Positions 27,288-36,225 of a stretch of 64,000 nucleotides of DNA are shown in pieces; positions within the stretch are counted from its first letter, which is position 1; the number at the start of each line of letters is the position of its first letter. Position numbers and translations under genes: made by a program. The DNA is from Corynebacterium kalidii (GTDB lineage Bacteria; Actinomycetota; Actinomycetes; Mycobacteriales; Mycobacteriaceae), in assembly GCF_022869005.1 (NCBI RefSeq), contig NZ_JALIEA010000017.1:124001-188000 (forward strand), written 5' to 3'. The notes beneath the pieces are model-generated. The model did no database searches. It saw only the letters and a program-made list of their open reading frames with translations, and was not told the DNA's origin.

Positions 27288-29105
27288 TCACCGGGGCTCA
27301 CCGGGGCTGCGCAGCTTGATCACGTCGAACTCCCCGGCCGCGAGGTGTGCGCGCAGGTCCTTCTTGTCGAACTTGCCCACCGAGGTCTTGTCGATCCGGT
27401 CGACGAACGTCCAGTACTCCGGCGCCATCCACCGCGGCACCTTCGCGGCGACCGTCTCCGAGAGTCGCTCCGCGGTCCCGCGGTCGCGCTCGACGCCGTC
27501 GATGGTCACCACCACCGCCAGTGGACGCTGGCCCCACCGTTCGTCGGGCACCCCGATGACCGCGGCCTCGGCGACCACGTCGGACTCCATGACGATGTTC
27601 TCGAGGATCGCCGAGTAGATCCACTCGCCACCCGACCGGATCGTGTCGGCCTGCCTGTCGTGCACGGTGAGGAACCCGTCGCGGGTGATCGTCCCGATGT
27701 CACCGGTGCGCAGCCAACCGTCCGCGGTGAACCGTTCGGCGGCGTCACCGGAATCGTCGACGTCGGCGCCGCGGAAAGTGTGCGCCGCACCCCCTTCGTC
27801 GGCCGCCGCGGAGTGGTGGTACCCGGTGGTCACCCAGTTGCCGCGCACCTGGATCTCACCGCTCGAGCGGTCGTTGGCCTGTAGCGGGGTGCCGTCGTCG
27901 GCGACGACGCGGAACTCCATACCGACGGGGAACCGTCCCTGGCTGTCGCGGTACCGGCGTCGTGCCGCACCACCGACGCCCACCGGTGTGCGGGCGACGG
28001 TGCCCACCGGACCGGTCTCGGTCATCCCCCAGGAGTGGATCATGTCGACGCCGTACCGCTCCTCCCAGGCGTCGATCAGTGCCGGCGGGACGGGGGCGCC
28101 ACCGGAGATGATCTCCTGCAGGCTCATCTTCTCCGGCGGGGTGTGCTGGTAGTGGACGACCAGCTGCATCCAGACACTGGGGGCGCCGTGCGCCATCCGC
28201 GGCATGGAGTCGGCGATGACGTGGGCCAGGTGGGCCGGCCCGGCGACCCCGCCGGGGAACACCAGCGGGGTGCCCGCCATGAACGCGGCGACGGGGACAC
28301 CCCAGCTGAGCACGTGGAAGATCGGGACGGCACAGAGGAAACTGTGGCCGTTGCGGAGACCGAAGGAGTCACCTGTCCGCAGGTTCATCGCGTGCAGCCA
28401 CAGCGCGCGGTGCGAGTACACCACGCCCTTGGGCGCGCCGGTGGTGCCGGTGGAGTACAGCAGCGCCGCCGGGGCCGTCTCCTCGATGTCGGGCCACGGG
28501 TAGGACGTGGGCCGGCCGTCGAGGATCTCCTCGTAACTGAGCACGGTGACGTCCCCGCGCCCGGCCTCGGTCAGCAGGGTGTGGAGTTCGTCCCGGGCGT
28601 CGGCACCGCCGGTCCCGGTGACGATGACCGTGTGGACGTCCGGGCAGTCGGGCATGACGGGGGCCAGCCGGCGTGACAGCCGCGGGGACCCGATGATCAC
28701 CCGGTCGCCGGCGTGGTTGATGATGTGCACCAGCTGGTCCACGACGAGATTGGAGTTCAGCGGCTGGACGACCGCGCCCATCGAGGTCACGGCGAACAGT
28801 GCCTCCATGTGCTCGGTGATGTTCGGCATGAAGGTGGCCACCCGGTCACCGGGCGAGACCCCGGCGATGTCGGACAGGGCGTGGGCGAGCGCGGCGCTGC
28901 GGCCCCCGATCTCACTGAACGTGGTGTCCTCGGGGGTGTCGCCGTAGTACGTGCGCACGGTCGTGGACCCGTGGACGACGCGGCCGTACTCGAGGACGGA
29001 GGACATCGTCAGCGGGTAGTACCCGGTCGTCGACGACGTCAGGGGTGCGGTGCTGGGGGAAGGGGCGGTGACGTGACCGTGCCCTGTGCGCTGGGAGCCG
29101 TCCAT
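27288..29105 (-). CDS. Fatty-acid-CoA ligase (AMP-forming acyl-CoA synthetase)
   Basis: This 605-residue ANL-superfamily enzyme activates a carboxylic acid to acyl-AMP and then acyl-CoA. The P-loop is LLYSTGTTGAPKGVVYSH, the A5 region SWGMTETGPVGTV, the hinge DGWLRTGDIGTI and the catalytic C-terminal lysine lies in KTSVGKFDKKDL. The opening PLTMSSVLEYGRVVHG and the overall size fit medium/long-chain FadD-type ligases; the chain length used is unknown. The ATG at 29105 is preferred over the further upstream frame because a TATCCT box ends 7 nt before it (leaderless). The gene stands apart from the amino-acid and rho operons and is divergent from rho. Its C-terminal codons lie in a small run of CTCACCGGGG repeats. 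Confidence 0.9.
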   Translation of the reverse strand: MDGSQRTGHGHVTAPSPSTAPLTSSTTGYYPLTMSSVLEYGRVVHGSTTVRTYYGDTPEDTTFSEIGGRSAALAHALSDIAGVSPGDRVATFMPNITEHMEALFAVTSMGAVVQPLNSNLVVDQLVHIINHAGDRVIIGSPRLSRRLAPVMPDCPDVHTVIVTGTGGADARDELHTLLTEAGRGDVTVLSYEEILDGRPTSYPWPDIEETAPAALLYSTGTTGAPKGVVYSHRALWLHAMNLRTGDSFGLRNGHSFLCAVPIFHVLSWGVPVAAFMAGTPLVFPGGVAGPAHLAHVIADSMPRMAHGAPSVWMQLVVHYQHTPPEKMSLQEIISGGAPVPPALIDAWEERYGVDMIHSWGMTETGPVGTVARTPVGVGGAARRRYRDSQGRFPVGMEFRVVADDGTPLQANDRSSGEIQVRGNWVTTGYHHSAAADEGGAAHTFRGADVDDSGDAAERFTADGWLRTGDIGTITRDGFLTVHDRQADTIRSGGEWIYSAILENIVMESDVVAEAAVIGVPDERWGQRPLAVVVTIDGVERDRGTAERLSETVAAKVPRWMAPEYWTFVDRIDKTSVGKFDKKDLRAHLAAGEFDVIKLRSPGEPR

Positions 29106-29112
29106 GACATCA

Positions 29113-29118
29113 AGGATA
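29113..29118 (-). promoter_or_regulatory. -10 box of leaderless acyl-CoA synthetase transcript
   Basis: TATCCT on the minus strand, with exactly 7 nt to the ATG at 29105. Confidence 0.5.
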
Positions 29119-29150
29119 GGGGACGAATTAGGGCTTCGCGGGCGACGGGG

Positions 29151-29159
29151 TGGTAACAT
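29151..29159 (+). promoter_or_regulatory. Extended -10 promoter of rho
   Basis: TGGTAACAT combines the TGN extension with a TANNNT box. It points toward rho and would start a leader of roughly 380 nt. Confidence 0.45.
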
Positions 29160-29548
29160 CGTCGACGAGAACCGACCACCGCCATCCCGACGACCCTGGA
29201 GAGCCAGGGCCGAGTACCGGTCCGAGACGGTGGACGGTCATCCGGATCCACGGGAATCCACGCGGGAGCATCGCCCCGACAGCATCATTCGCCGGTCCTA
29301 AAAGCCTGTTCCGGTACCGGGGCTCCACGAGCGTCGTCGTCACACCGGGCGTCGGCTCCGCCCCCTGCGCACACCGTGTGATCCGTTCCACATATCGACG
29401 ACTCACGAGAGCACGTCACCTTCCGTTGTTCCGCCGCGGCGAGGGACCGTGAACGCCCACCGGGCGTCCACACCCGACCCGGTGCGGACAGTCCCCCGGC
29501 CATGACCGGAGGACGACGGTCAGCGGAGGGTGAACCGAAAGGACACCT
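29160..29548 (+). promoter_or_regulatory. Long untranslated leader of rho
   Basis: About 390 bp without a credible gene. The stretch is rich in C and in CGA/CAC runs and comparatively low in strong secondary structure, as expected for a Rho-binding RNA. Small hairpins occur near the 3' end (ACGCCC/GGGCGT around 29453-29467). Long leaders through which Rho limits its own synthesis are known in other bacteria; that this one works so is inference. The ribosome-binding site AAAGGA lies just before the GTG. Confidence 0.45.
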
Positions 29549-31390
29549 GTGACTTTGCCGGACATCGTCTCCCGGGCACAGAACGACGGGCTTGCCTCCC
29601 TGAAACTGGCGGAACTCAAGCAGATTGCCACTTCACAGGGCCTGCGGGGGATTTCCGGAATGAGAAAGGGAGAGCTCGTCTCCGCCATCGCGAGCGCGGG
29701 GATCGGCGGTGGACGTCCCCAGGCAGCTCCGACGTCCGCGCCTGCAGACGCGGCACCGGCACCTGCACCGCAGGAGCAGCCGGCCGAGCGCCCTGACCGG
29801 TCGGACCGGACGGACACGCCGGCGTCGTCGGAGGACAAGGCCGCCGCACAGCGCCAGGAGGACGGTGGGGACCGTCAGGAGAACCGGGGCGGCGGCGAGC
29901 GTAACGACCGCCAGGACAACGGCGACGAGGAGGGTGGTCGCCGGGGCCGGCGCAACCGCAGGAACCGTCGGAACCGCGGCAAGGGCGACCAGGGCGGCAA
30001 CCAGGGTAACCAGGGAAATCAAGCTGGGAACCAGGGGGGTAACCAGCAGAACTCCGAGGAGCGCGGCGGGCGTAACCGGAACGACCGGAACGACCGGAAC
30101 AACCGCGGTGACCGTGGCAACCGGAACAACCGCGGCGACCGCGGCGACCGTGGCGGGAACCAGGGGAACCAGAACAACCGCGGCGACCAGGGCAACCAGG
30201 GCAACCAGAACAACGAGCCGGCCGCACCGGTGGCCGGCATCCTCGACTTCGCCGACGCCAACACCGCCTTCGTCCGGACCACCGGCTACCACGCCGGCTC
30301 CACCGACGTCTACGTGCCGATCCAGATGGTCCGGAAGTACGGGATGCGTCACGGCGACGCCGTCACCGGGACCATCCGCCCCGGTGCCAAGGCACAGCAG
30401 GCGGGCGGCGGAGGACGCGGTCGTAGCCGGCAGAAGTACACGCCGCTGCACTCCGTGGAGACCGTCAACGGGCTGTCCCCCGACCAGGCTGCACAGCGCC
30501 CGAAGTTCAACAGCCTCACCCCGCTGTACCCGAACCAGCGACTGCGTCTCGAAACCGAGCCGAAGGTCCTGACCACCCGCATCATCGACCTGATCATGCC
30601 GATCGGCAAGGGGCAGCGTGCCCTGATCGTCTCCCCGCCGAAGGCCGGTAAGACGACGATCCTGCAGGACATCGCCAACGCCATCTCGGTCAACAACCCG
30701 GAGTGCTACCTGATGGTCGTCCTCGTCGACGAGCGGCCGGAGGAAGTCACCGACATGCAGCGTTCGGTGCGTGGCGAGGTCATCTCCTCGACCTTCGACC
30801 GTCCGCCGAACGAGCACACCGCCGTGGCCGAGCTGGCCATCGAGCGGGCCAAGCGTCTGGTCGAGCAGGGCAAGGACGTCGTCGTGCTGCTCGACTCGAT
30901 CACCCGCCTGGGACGGGCGTACAACAACTCCTCGCCCGCGTCCGGACGCATCCTCTCCGGTGGTGTGGACTCCAACGCCCTGTACCCGCCGAAGCGCTTT
31001 CTGGGTGCGGCCCGGAACATCGAGGACGGCGGCTCGCTGACCATCATCGCCACCGCCATGGTGGAGACCGGTTCGGCCGGCGACACCGTGATCTTCGAGG
31101 AGTTCAAGGGCACCGGTAACGCGGAGCTGAAGCTTGACCGCAAGATTGCCGAGCGGCGGATGTTCCCGGCCGTGGACGTCAACCCGTCCGGTACGCGCAA
31201 GGACGAGCTCCTGCTCGGTCCGGAGGAGGCCCGCCTGCTGCACAAGCTGCGGCGCATCCTGTCCGCGCTGGACCCCCAGGCAGCCATCGACCTGCTGATC
31301 AAGCAGCTGCGCAAGTCCAAGACGAACCGCGACTTCATGCTGCAGATCGCCTCGTCGGCACCGTTGGCGGGAGAAGACGACGATGAGTGA
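29549..31390 (+). CDS. rho: Transcription termination factor Rho
   Basis: This 613-residue hexameric RNA-dependent ATPase ends transcription. The N-terminal Rho-N domain (to about 45) begins [18 protein letters not shown] large actinobacterial insert of about 180 residues follows, made almost only of Arg, Gly, Asn, Gln and Asp (many GNQGNQ and NRGDRG repeats). The RNA-binding cold-shock domain starts near 230 ([14 protein letters not shown]). The ATPase core has [24 protein letters not shown] and the Q-loop region [17 protein letters not shown]. The start is GTG at 29549 behind AAAGGA. The stop overlaps the prfA start by 8 bp; unlike M. tuberculosis there is no rpmE between rho and prfA. Confidence 0.97.
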   Translation: MTLPDIVSRAQNDGLASLKLAELKQIATSQGLRGISGMRKGELVSAIASAGIGGGRPQAAPTSAPADAAPAPAPQEQPAERPDRSDRTDTPASSEDKAAAQRQEDGGDRQENRGGGERNDRQDNGDEEGGRRGRRNRRNRRNRGKGDQGGNQGNQGNQAGNQGGNQQNSEERGGRNRNDRNDRNNRGDRGNRNNRGDRGDRGGNQGNQNNRGDQGNQGNQNNEPAAPVAGILDFADANTAFVRTTGYHAGSTDVYVPIQMVRKYGMRHGDAVTGTIRPGAKAQQAGGGGRGRSRQKYTPLHSVETVNGLSPDQAAQRPKFNSLTPLYPNQRLRLETEPKVLTTRIIDLIMPIGKGQRALIVSPPKAGKTTILQDIANAISVNNPECYLMVVLVDERPEEVTDMQRSVRGEVISSTFDRPPNEHTAVAELAIERAKRLVEQGKDVVVLLDSITRLGRAYNNSSPASGRILSGGVDSNALYPPKRFLGAARNIEDGGSLTIIATAMVETGSAGDTVIFEEFKGTGNAELKLDRKIAERRMFPAVDVNPSGTRKDELLLGPEEARLLHKLRRILSALDPQAAIDLLIKQLRKSKTNRDFMLQIASSAPLAGEDDDE

Positions 31391-32468
31391 CTTCGCAGGA
31401 TCCCCGTCGAAGGTCGACGACATCCTTTCCGAGTACCAGGGCCTCGAGATGCAGCTCGCCGACCCCGAGCTGCACAATGACGCGGCCGCGGCCCGTCGCG
31501 TCGCCAAGCGGTTCAGCGAGCTGCAGCCGGTCATCCAGACCTACAACAAGCTCGTCGAGACCCGCGACGACTACGAGGCGGCCAAGGAGATGGCGGCGGA
31601 AGACGCCGACTTCGCCGAGGAGGCGGACCGTCTCGCCGCGGAGCTGCCCGCCCTGGAGGAGAAGCTCACCGACCTGCTCGCACCGCGCGACCCCCACGAC
31701 GCCGACGACGTCGTCATGGAGATCAAGTCGGGTGCAGGCGGAGAAGAGGCGGCCCTGTTCGCCGGCGAACTCGCCCGCATGTACCAGCGCTACGGCGAGC
31801 GGCACGGATTCATCTTCGAGATCCTCGACGTCAACGAGACCGACCTCGGCGGTGTCAAGGACATGACGATGTCGGTCCGTTCCAAGCAACCGAGCAGGGA
31901 CGGCGCGTGGAGCGTCTTCAAGTACGAGGGCGGCGTCCACCGCGTCCAGCGCATCCCCGTGACCGAGTCGCAGGGACGCATCCAGACCTCCGCTGCCGGC
32001 GTGCTGGTCTACCCGGAACCCGACGAGGTCGAGGACGTCGAGATCGACGACAAGGACATCCGTGTCGACGTCTACCGGTCCTCGGGCAAGGGTGGTCAGG
32101 GCGTGAACACCACGGACTCCGCGGTGCGCATCACCCACCTCCCGACGGGCATCGTCGTGACCTGCCAGAAGGAGCGTTCGCAGATCCAGAACCGTGCGCG
32201 CGCCATGCAGGTGCTCGCCGCCCGCCTCCAGCAGATGAAGGAGGAGGAGGCCGACGCCGCCGCCGCGGAGGGTCGCGCCGCACAGATCCGCACGATGGAC
32301 CGCTCCGAGCGCATCCGGACCTACAACTTCCCGGAGTCGCGCGTCTCGGACCACCGGATCGGCTACAAGGCCAACAACCTCGACGCGGTCCTGGACGGCG
32401 AACTCGACGCCCTGTTCGGTGCACTCAGCGACGCCGAGCGCCAGACCCGGCTCGAAGCAGGGGAGTAG
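31383..32468 (+). CDS. prfA: Peptide chain release factor 1
   Basis: This 361-residue factor recognises UAA and UAG and releases the finished chain. The catalytic loop [12 protein letters not shown] holds GGQ, the glutamine that PrmC methylates. The codon-recognition PxT motif is [11 protein letters not shown]. The length is normal. The ATG overlaps the end of rho (ATGAGTGA), with GGGAG inside rho serving as ribosome-binding site. It is followed at once by prmC, whose product modifies it. Confidence 0.97.
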   Translation: MSDFAGSPSKVDDILSEYQGLEMQLADPELHNDAAAARRVAKRFSELQPVIQTYNKLVETRDDYEAAKEMAAEDADFAEEADRLAAELPALEEKLTDLLAPRDPHDADDVVMEIKSGAGGEEAALFAGELARMYQRYGERHGFIFEILDVNETDLGGVKDMTMSVRSKQPSRDGAWSVFKYEGGVHRVQRIPVTESQGRIQTSAAGVLVYPEPDEVEDVEIDDKDIRVDVYRSSGKGGQGVNTTDSAVRITHLPTGIVVTCQKERSQIQNRARAMQVLAARLQQMKEEEADAAAAEGRAAQIRTMDRSERIRTYNFPESRVSDHRIGYKANNLDAVLDGELDALFGALSDAERQTRLEAGE

Positions 32469-32476
32469 GTCCCGCG

Positions 32477-33502
32477 GTGACTGCGTCCGGGACGTCCACG
32501 GCCGGTGGCCGGGACAGTTGTGTCGGCCCGACGGTGTCCGCGGCGCTCCGGGAGGCCGTCCCGGCCCTGGTACGGGCCGGGGTGGAGTCCGCGGGCCATG
32601 ACGCACGCGTGCTCATGGCCGCCGCCCTGGAGCAGGAGAGCGGCACCACGGTGACTCCGCTGGACATCGTGATGCGCGGCGGGGACCCCGTCCCGACGGG
32701 TTTCGCCGGTCTGCTGGAGCGACGCGTCTCCCGCGAGCCGCTGCAGTGGATCCTCGGCCGTGCGCCCGTCATGGGCATCGACATCGAGGTCGGGCCCGGG
32801 GTGTTCATCCCACGCCCGGAGACGGACCTGCTGATCGACTGGGTCGCCGGCGAGGCGGAACGTCGCGTGGCACGTCGGGAACACGGGTTGTTCTCACGGT
32901 TACTCGAACCGACGCTCACCGTCGTCGACCTGTGCAGCGGTCCGGGCACCATCGCCCTCGGCGTCGCCCATGAACTCACGGTACGTCGGATCCCGGACAC
33001 GGTCTCCGTGCGCGTGATCGGGCTGGAGATCACCGCGGACGGGGTCGACCGCGCCCGCGGCAACGCCCGTCGCTGGGTCGCCGAGGGCCATGTCGATCCC
33101 CGGATCCGGGTCGAGTTCCACCAGGCGGATGTGTCGCGGCGGGAGGACGTCATCGCCCTCGGGCTGGTGAACTCCGCCGACATCGTCGCCTCCAACCCCC
33201 CGTACGTCCCCGAGAGCACCGAGGTGTCGCCGGAAGTGGCTAAGGACCCCCACGACGCGGTGTTCTCGGGCGACGACGGGCTCACCCTGATGCGGCCGCT
33301 GGCCGGGGTGATCGACCTGGTTACGGCGACGAGTGCCGGCGTCGCCGTGGAGCACGACGACTCGACGGGGCCGGCGGTGCGGCGTCTGCTGGCTGACGCC
33401 GGTATCACCGACCTGGTCCAGCACAGGGACCTGACCGGGCGGGACCGCTTCGTGACCGGCCAGGTGCACCGCGATCCCGGACATCGTCCGGCGCGGGACT
33501 AG
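32477..33502 (+). CDS. prmC: Release factor N5-glutamine methyltransferase
   Basis: This 341-residue SAM-dependent methyltransferase modifies the GGQ glutamine of release factors. The N-terminal helical domain contains REPLQWILGRAPVMG and ends in GPGVFIPRPETDLLIDW. The SAM loop is VVDLCSGPGTIALGVA, and the catalytic NPPY motif occurs in IVASNPPYVPEST. The start is GTG 32477, 8 bp after prfA. The protein is about 60 residues longer than the E. coli enzyme; the extra length is mostly at the N-terminus and around the basic insert RRVARREHGLFSRLLE. Confidence 0.94.
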   Translation: MTASGTSTAGGRDSCVGPTVSAALREAVPALVRAGVESAGHDARVLMAAALEQESGTTVTPLDIVMRGGDPVPTGFAGLLERRVSREPLQWILGRAPVMGIDIEVGPGVFIPRPETDLLIDWVAGEAERRVARREHGLFSRLLEPTLTVVDLCSGPGTIALGVAHELTVRRIPDTVSVRVIGLEITADGVDRARGNARRWVAEGHVDPRIRVEFHQADVSRREDVIALGLVNSADIVASNPPYVPESTEVSPEVAKDPHDAVFSGDDGLTLMRPLAGVIDLVTATSAGVAVEHDDSTGPAVRRLLADAGITDLVQHRDLTGRDRFVTGQVHRDPGHRPARD

Positions 33503-33505
33503 AGT
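33500..33505 (+). promoter_or_regulatory. Candidate -10 box for sua5
   Basis: TAGAGT overlaps the prmC stop codon and lies 54 nt before the sua5 ATG. A second box, TAGTTT at 33518-33523, is also possible. Confidence 0.35.
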
Positions 33506-33559
33506 GGACGGGTCAAGGTAGTTTGAGACGACGACACGAAGGGACGGGCTGCGCGGACG

Positions 33560-34234
33560 ATGGCACAGACCTACGACTGTTCTGAGGACGACGGCAGGGA
33601 GAACGGCGTCGCGGCGGCGCTCGGCGCGGTGAAGGCCGGACGCCTGGTCGTCACACCGACCGACACCGTCTACGGCATCGGTGCCGACGCATTCGACAAT
33701 GACGCGGTGGCCGCCCTGCTCCGCGCGAAGCACCGTGGCCCCGACATGCCGGTGCCGGTGCTCATCGGCTCCTGGGACACCGTCGCGGGACTGGTGCGCG
33801 ACTACAACGAGCCGTTGCGCCTGCTCACCGAGGCCTTCTGGCCGGGCGGGCTCACCATCGTGACCCACCAGGCCCCCAGCCTGCCGTGGAACCTCGGCGA
33901 CACGCGGGGCACCGTGGCCCTGCGGATGCCGCTGCACCCGTTGGCGATCGAACTGCTGCAGCAGACCGGCCCGATGGCGGTCTCCAGCGCGAACATCTCG
34001 GGCCGCCCGGCCGCCCTCACGGCGCAGGACGCCCGTGACCAGCTCGGCGACTCGGTGGCGGTCTACCTCGATGCGGGGGAGGCCTCCATCGGCACGGCCT
34101 CGACCATCGTCGACCTGTCCGGCTACCGTCCGCGGATCCTCCGCGACGGTGCCATCAGTGCCGAGCGGGTCGGTGAAGTCCTCGGAATGTCCGCGGAGAC
34201 CCTCCTCGACGCGGAATCGGCGCAGGGGCACTGA
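33560..34234 (+). CDS. L-threonylcarbamoyladenylate synthase (Sua5/YrdC/TsaC family)
   Basis: This 224-residue enzyme makes threonylcarbamoyl-AMP from threonine, bicarbonate and ATP for the t6A37 modification of ANN-reading tRNAs. The YrdC core shows VVTPTDTVYGIGADA, the Lys/Arg segment LRAKHRGPDMPVPVLI, WPGGLTIVTH and SSANISGRPA. The C-terminal Sua5 extension domain is absent, so it is the short form. It corresponds to Rv1301 in the conserved prfA-prmC-sua5-wecA block. The downstream gene starts after 2 bp. Confidence 0.93.
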   Translation: MAQTYDCSEDDGRENGVAAALGAVKAGRLVVTPTDTVYGIGADAFDNDAVAALLRAKHRGPDMPVPVLIGSWDTVAGLVRDYNEPLRLLTEAFWPGGLTIVTHQAPSLPWNLGDTRGTVALRMPLHPLAIELLQQTGPMAVSSANISGRPAALTAQDARDQLGDSVAVYLDAGEASIGTASTIVDLSGYRPRILRDGAISAERVGEVLGMSAETLLDAESAQGH

Positions 34235-34236
34235 GC

Positions 34237-35436
34237 ATGGGGCTGTCCGCGGCGTCCTGGTCGGGGGTGGGGGTGCCGTTTCGTGAACTGGCGCTCATCC
34301 TCCTGGTCGGGCTGGTCACCACGTACCTGACGACCGGCATCATCCGGATGCTGATGCTCAGGTTCGGGCGGTTGGCGGCGCCGCGTTCCCGGGACGTCCA
34401 CACCGTCCCCACCCCGAGGCTCGGCGGGGTGGCGATGTTCACCGGATTTGTCGTCGCCGTCCTGGTGGCCAACCAGCTGCCCGCCCTGAACCGCGGGTTC
34501 CCGCCGGTGACACCGGACATGGTGGCCATCGTCGCGGCCGCGTTCGTCATCGTGATCGTGGGTGTCGTCGACGACCTCTTCGACATTTCCTGGGTGCTCA
34601 AGCTCGGTGGCCAGGTGGCGGGTGCCGTGGTGATGAGCCTGGCGGGTCTGTCGTGGTACCTGATCTACTCGCCGTTCGGCAGCGGGACCACGGTGGTCCT
34701 CGACCAGGTCCAGTCCACGATCTTGACCTCCCTGTTGACGGTGGCGATCATCAACGCGATGAACTTCGTCGACGGACTGGACGGCCTGGCCGCCGGGCTG
34801 GGCGCGATCGCGGCGACCACGCTGCTGGTCTACTCGCTGACGATCCTCCATGACCAGGGTGGCACCGTCAGCGCCTACCCGCCGGCGATGATCTCCGCCG
34901 GGCTGCTGGGTGTGTGCCTGGGGTTCCTCCCACACAACTTCTCCCCGGCCCGGATATTCATGGGCGACTCCGGTTCGATGCTGATCGGTCTTCTCCTGGC
35001 TGCGGCCAGTGTCTCGGCGTCGGGGCGGATCAACATGGCGTTGTACGGGCCGGCGGACTTCCTGGCGCTGATGACCCCGGTGCTGGTGGTGGTCGCCGCC
35101 CTGTTCATCCCGATGCTCGACCTGCTGATGGCCGTCGTCCGGCGGCTGAAGGCGGGCAAGAGCCCGTTCGCGCCGGACAAGCAGCACCTCCACCACCGTC
35201 TCCTGCGCCTGGGGCACTCGCAGAAGCAGGTCGTGCTGGTCCTCTACAGCTGGGTCGGAGTGGTGGCCACCGGAGCGGTGGGGTCCACGGTGCTCCCGCT
35301 CCCCGTGGCGGCGATCGTGTTCGGTACGGTCATCCTCCTGGCGACGGCGTTCACCGCCGTTCCGTTGTGGCGCGGACGCGAGGGACGTGACGGGGCCGGT
35401 GCGCGTGGCGGGCACCATGCGGCGGCGTCCGGGTAG
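34237..35436 (+). CDS. wecA: Undecaprenyl/decaprenyl-phosphate GlcNAc-1-phosphate transferase
   Basis: This 399-residue polytopic enzyme has about 11 membrane helices. It moves GlcNAc-1-phosphate onto a polyprenyl phosphate, the first step of the arabinogalactan linker unit in mycolata (Rv1302, also called rfe). Signature parts are the cytoplasmic TPRLGG, the Asp pair VVDDLFDISW, NFVDGLDGLAAG, FMGDSGSMLIG and the His-rich loop DKQHLHHRLL. The start is ATG 34237, 2 bp after sua5. The tail is Arg/Gly/His-rich. Confidence 0.93.
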   Translation: MGLSAASWSGVGVPFRELALILLVGLVTTYLTTGIIRMLMLRFGRLAAPRSRDVHTVPTPRLGGVAMFTGFVVAVLVANQLPALNRGFPPVTPDMVAIVAAAFVIVIVGVVDDLFDISWVLKLGGQVAGAVVMSLAGLSWYLIYSPFGSGTTVVLDQVQSTILTSLLTVAIINAMNFVDGLDGLAAGLGAIAATTLLVYSLTILHDQGGTVSAYPPAMISAGLLGVCLGFLPHNFSPARIFMGDSGSMLIGLLLAAASVSASGRINMALYGPADFLALMTPVLVVVAALFIPMLDLLMAVVRRLKAGKSPFAPDKQHLHHRLLRLGHSQKQVVLVLYSWVGVVATGAVGSTVLPLPVAAIVFGTVILLATAFTAVPLWRGREGRDGAGARGGHHAAASG

Positions 35437-35457
35437 GTCACCGGCGGGGGAGGGCGC

Positions 35458-35463
35458 TAGGCT
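35458..35463 (+). promoter_or_regulatory. -10 box of leaderless AtpI-like gene
   Basis: TAGGCT with 7 nt to the GTG at 35471. It lies between wecA and the AtpI-like gene. Confidence 0.55.
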
Positions 35464-35470
35464 GTAGCCC

Positions 35471-35929
35471 GTGACTGAGCAGAACAGCGAGCAGACGAAC
35501 GACCTCCCCGACATCAACGAGTCGGACGGGGACATGTCCGATCACCGGCGTCCCCTGCTGAACGCGGCCCGGTCCGGGGCCGTGGGCCTGCTGGTGATCA
35601 CCGTGATCTCCCTCGCACTCTGGGGCAACTTCCGTGGACTCGAGGGGTTGTGGGGCGTGCTCATCGGCGCGGCGATCGGGGGCGGTTTCGTGCTGGCCAC
35701 CGTGGCGGTGGTCCTGCTGACCTCGAACACCTCCCCGCAGACCACCATGGTGGTCACCCTCGGCTCCTGGCTGATCAAGATCGTGGTGGTGCTCTGTATC
35801 CTCCTGCTGCTGCGCGACATGGACTTCTTCGACCACACGGCAATGGGGGTCACCGTGATCGCCGCACTCGTGGTCGCGTTGGGGGCAGAGACCGTCGGTA
35901 TCATCCGGACGAGCGTCACGAACGTGTGA
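35471..35929 (+). CDS. AtpI-like membrane protein upstream of ATP synthase
   Basis: This 152-residue protein has a polar N-terminus of about 30 residues and four membrane segments: AVGLLVITVISLALWG, GVLIGAAIGGGFVLATVAVV, TLGSWLIKIVVVLCILLLL and GVTVIAALVVALGAETVGII. It holds the position of AtpI (Rv1303 in M. tuberculosis), a family thought to help assemble the c-ring or handle ions, though sequence similarity to classical AtpI is weak. The start is GTG 35471, apparently on a leaderless message. A gap of about 300 bp with the main atp promoter follows. Confidence 0.8.
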   Translation: MTEQNSEQTNDLPDINESDGDMSDHRRPLLNAARSGAVGLLVITVISLALWGNFRGLEGLWGVLIGAAIGGGFVLATVAVVLLTSNTSPQTTMVVTLGSWLIKIVVVLCILLLLRDMDFFDHTAMGVTVIAALVVALGAETVGIIRTSVTNV

Positions 35930-36017
35930 CCCGGGGGTGGGCCCGCGCACCCGGATCACGGGGAATGCCCGGGACGGGGGTCCGGGGGGAGTTGGTTCGC
36001 GTACCTGCGCGGACGGC

Positions 36018-36026
36018 TGGTATGCT
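36018..36026 (+). promoter_or_regulatory. Extended -10 promoter of the atp operon
   Basis: TGGTATGCT is one of the best promoter matches in the window: a TGN extension followed by TATGCT. It would give a leader of about 190 nt before atpB. The gap 35930-36225 holds no gene. Confidence 0.5.
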
Positions 36027-36225
36027 GTCCTGCGGGTAATCAGGTAGGCGGATCCGTGTAGATACGCGTGCCCGCGAGAATGCCTGGTATATCACCCCCG
36101 GTACCGTGCGGATGTGCGACGGAGTCCACGGTTCCGGGAATTCCTGACATCCTCCATCGCACCGCTTGACCACAATCACGCGGCCCAAACCACGGGAGAG
36201 AACGCTGAGCGTTACAACCTTGGCC

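Noticed and set aside
27270..27306. Three near-copies of CTCACCGGGG at the end of the acyl-CoA synthetase gene as a regulatory repeat
   Set aside because: They are short and imperfect and fall at the gene end, where drift is common. I saw no further support.
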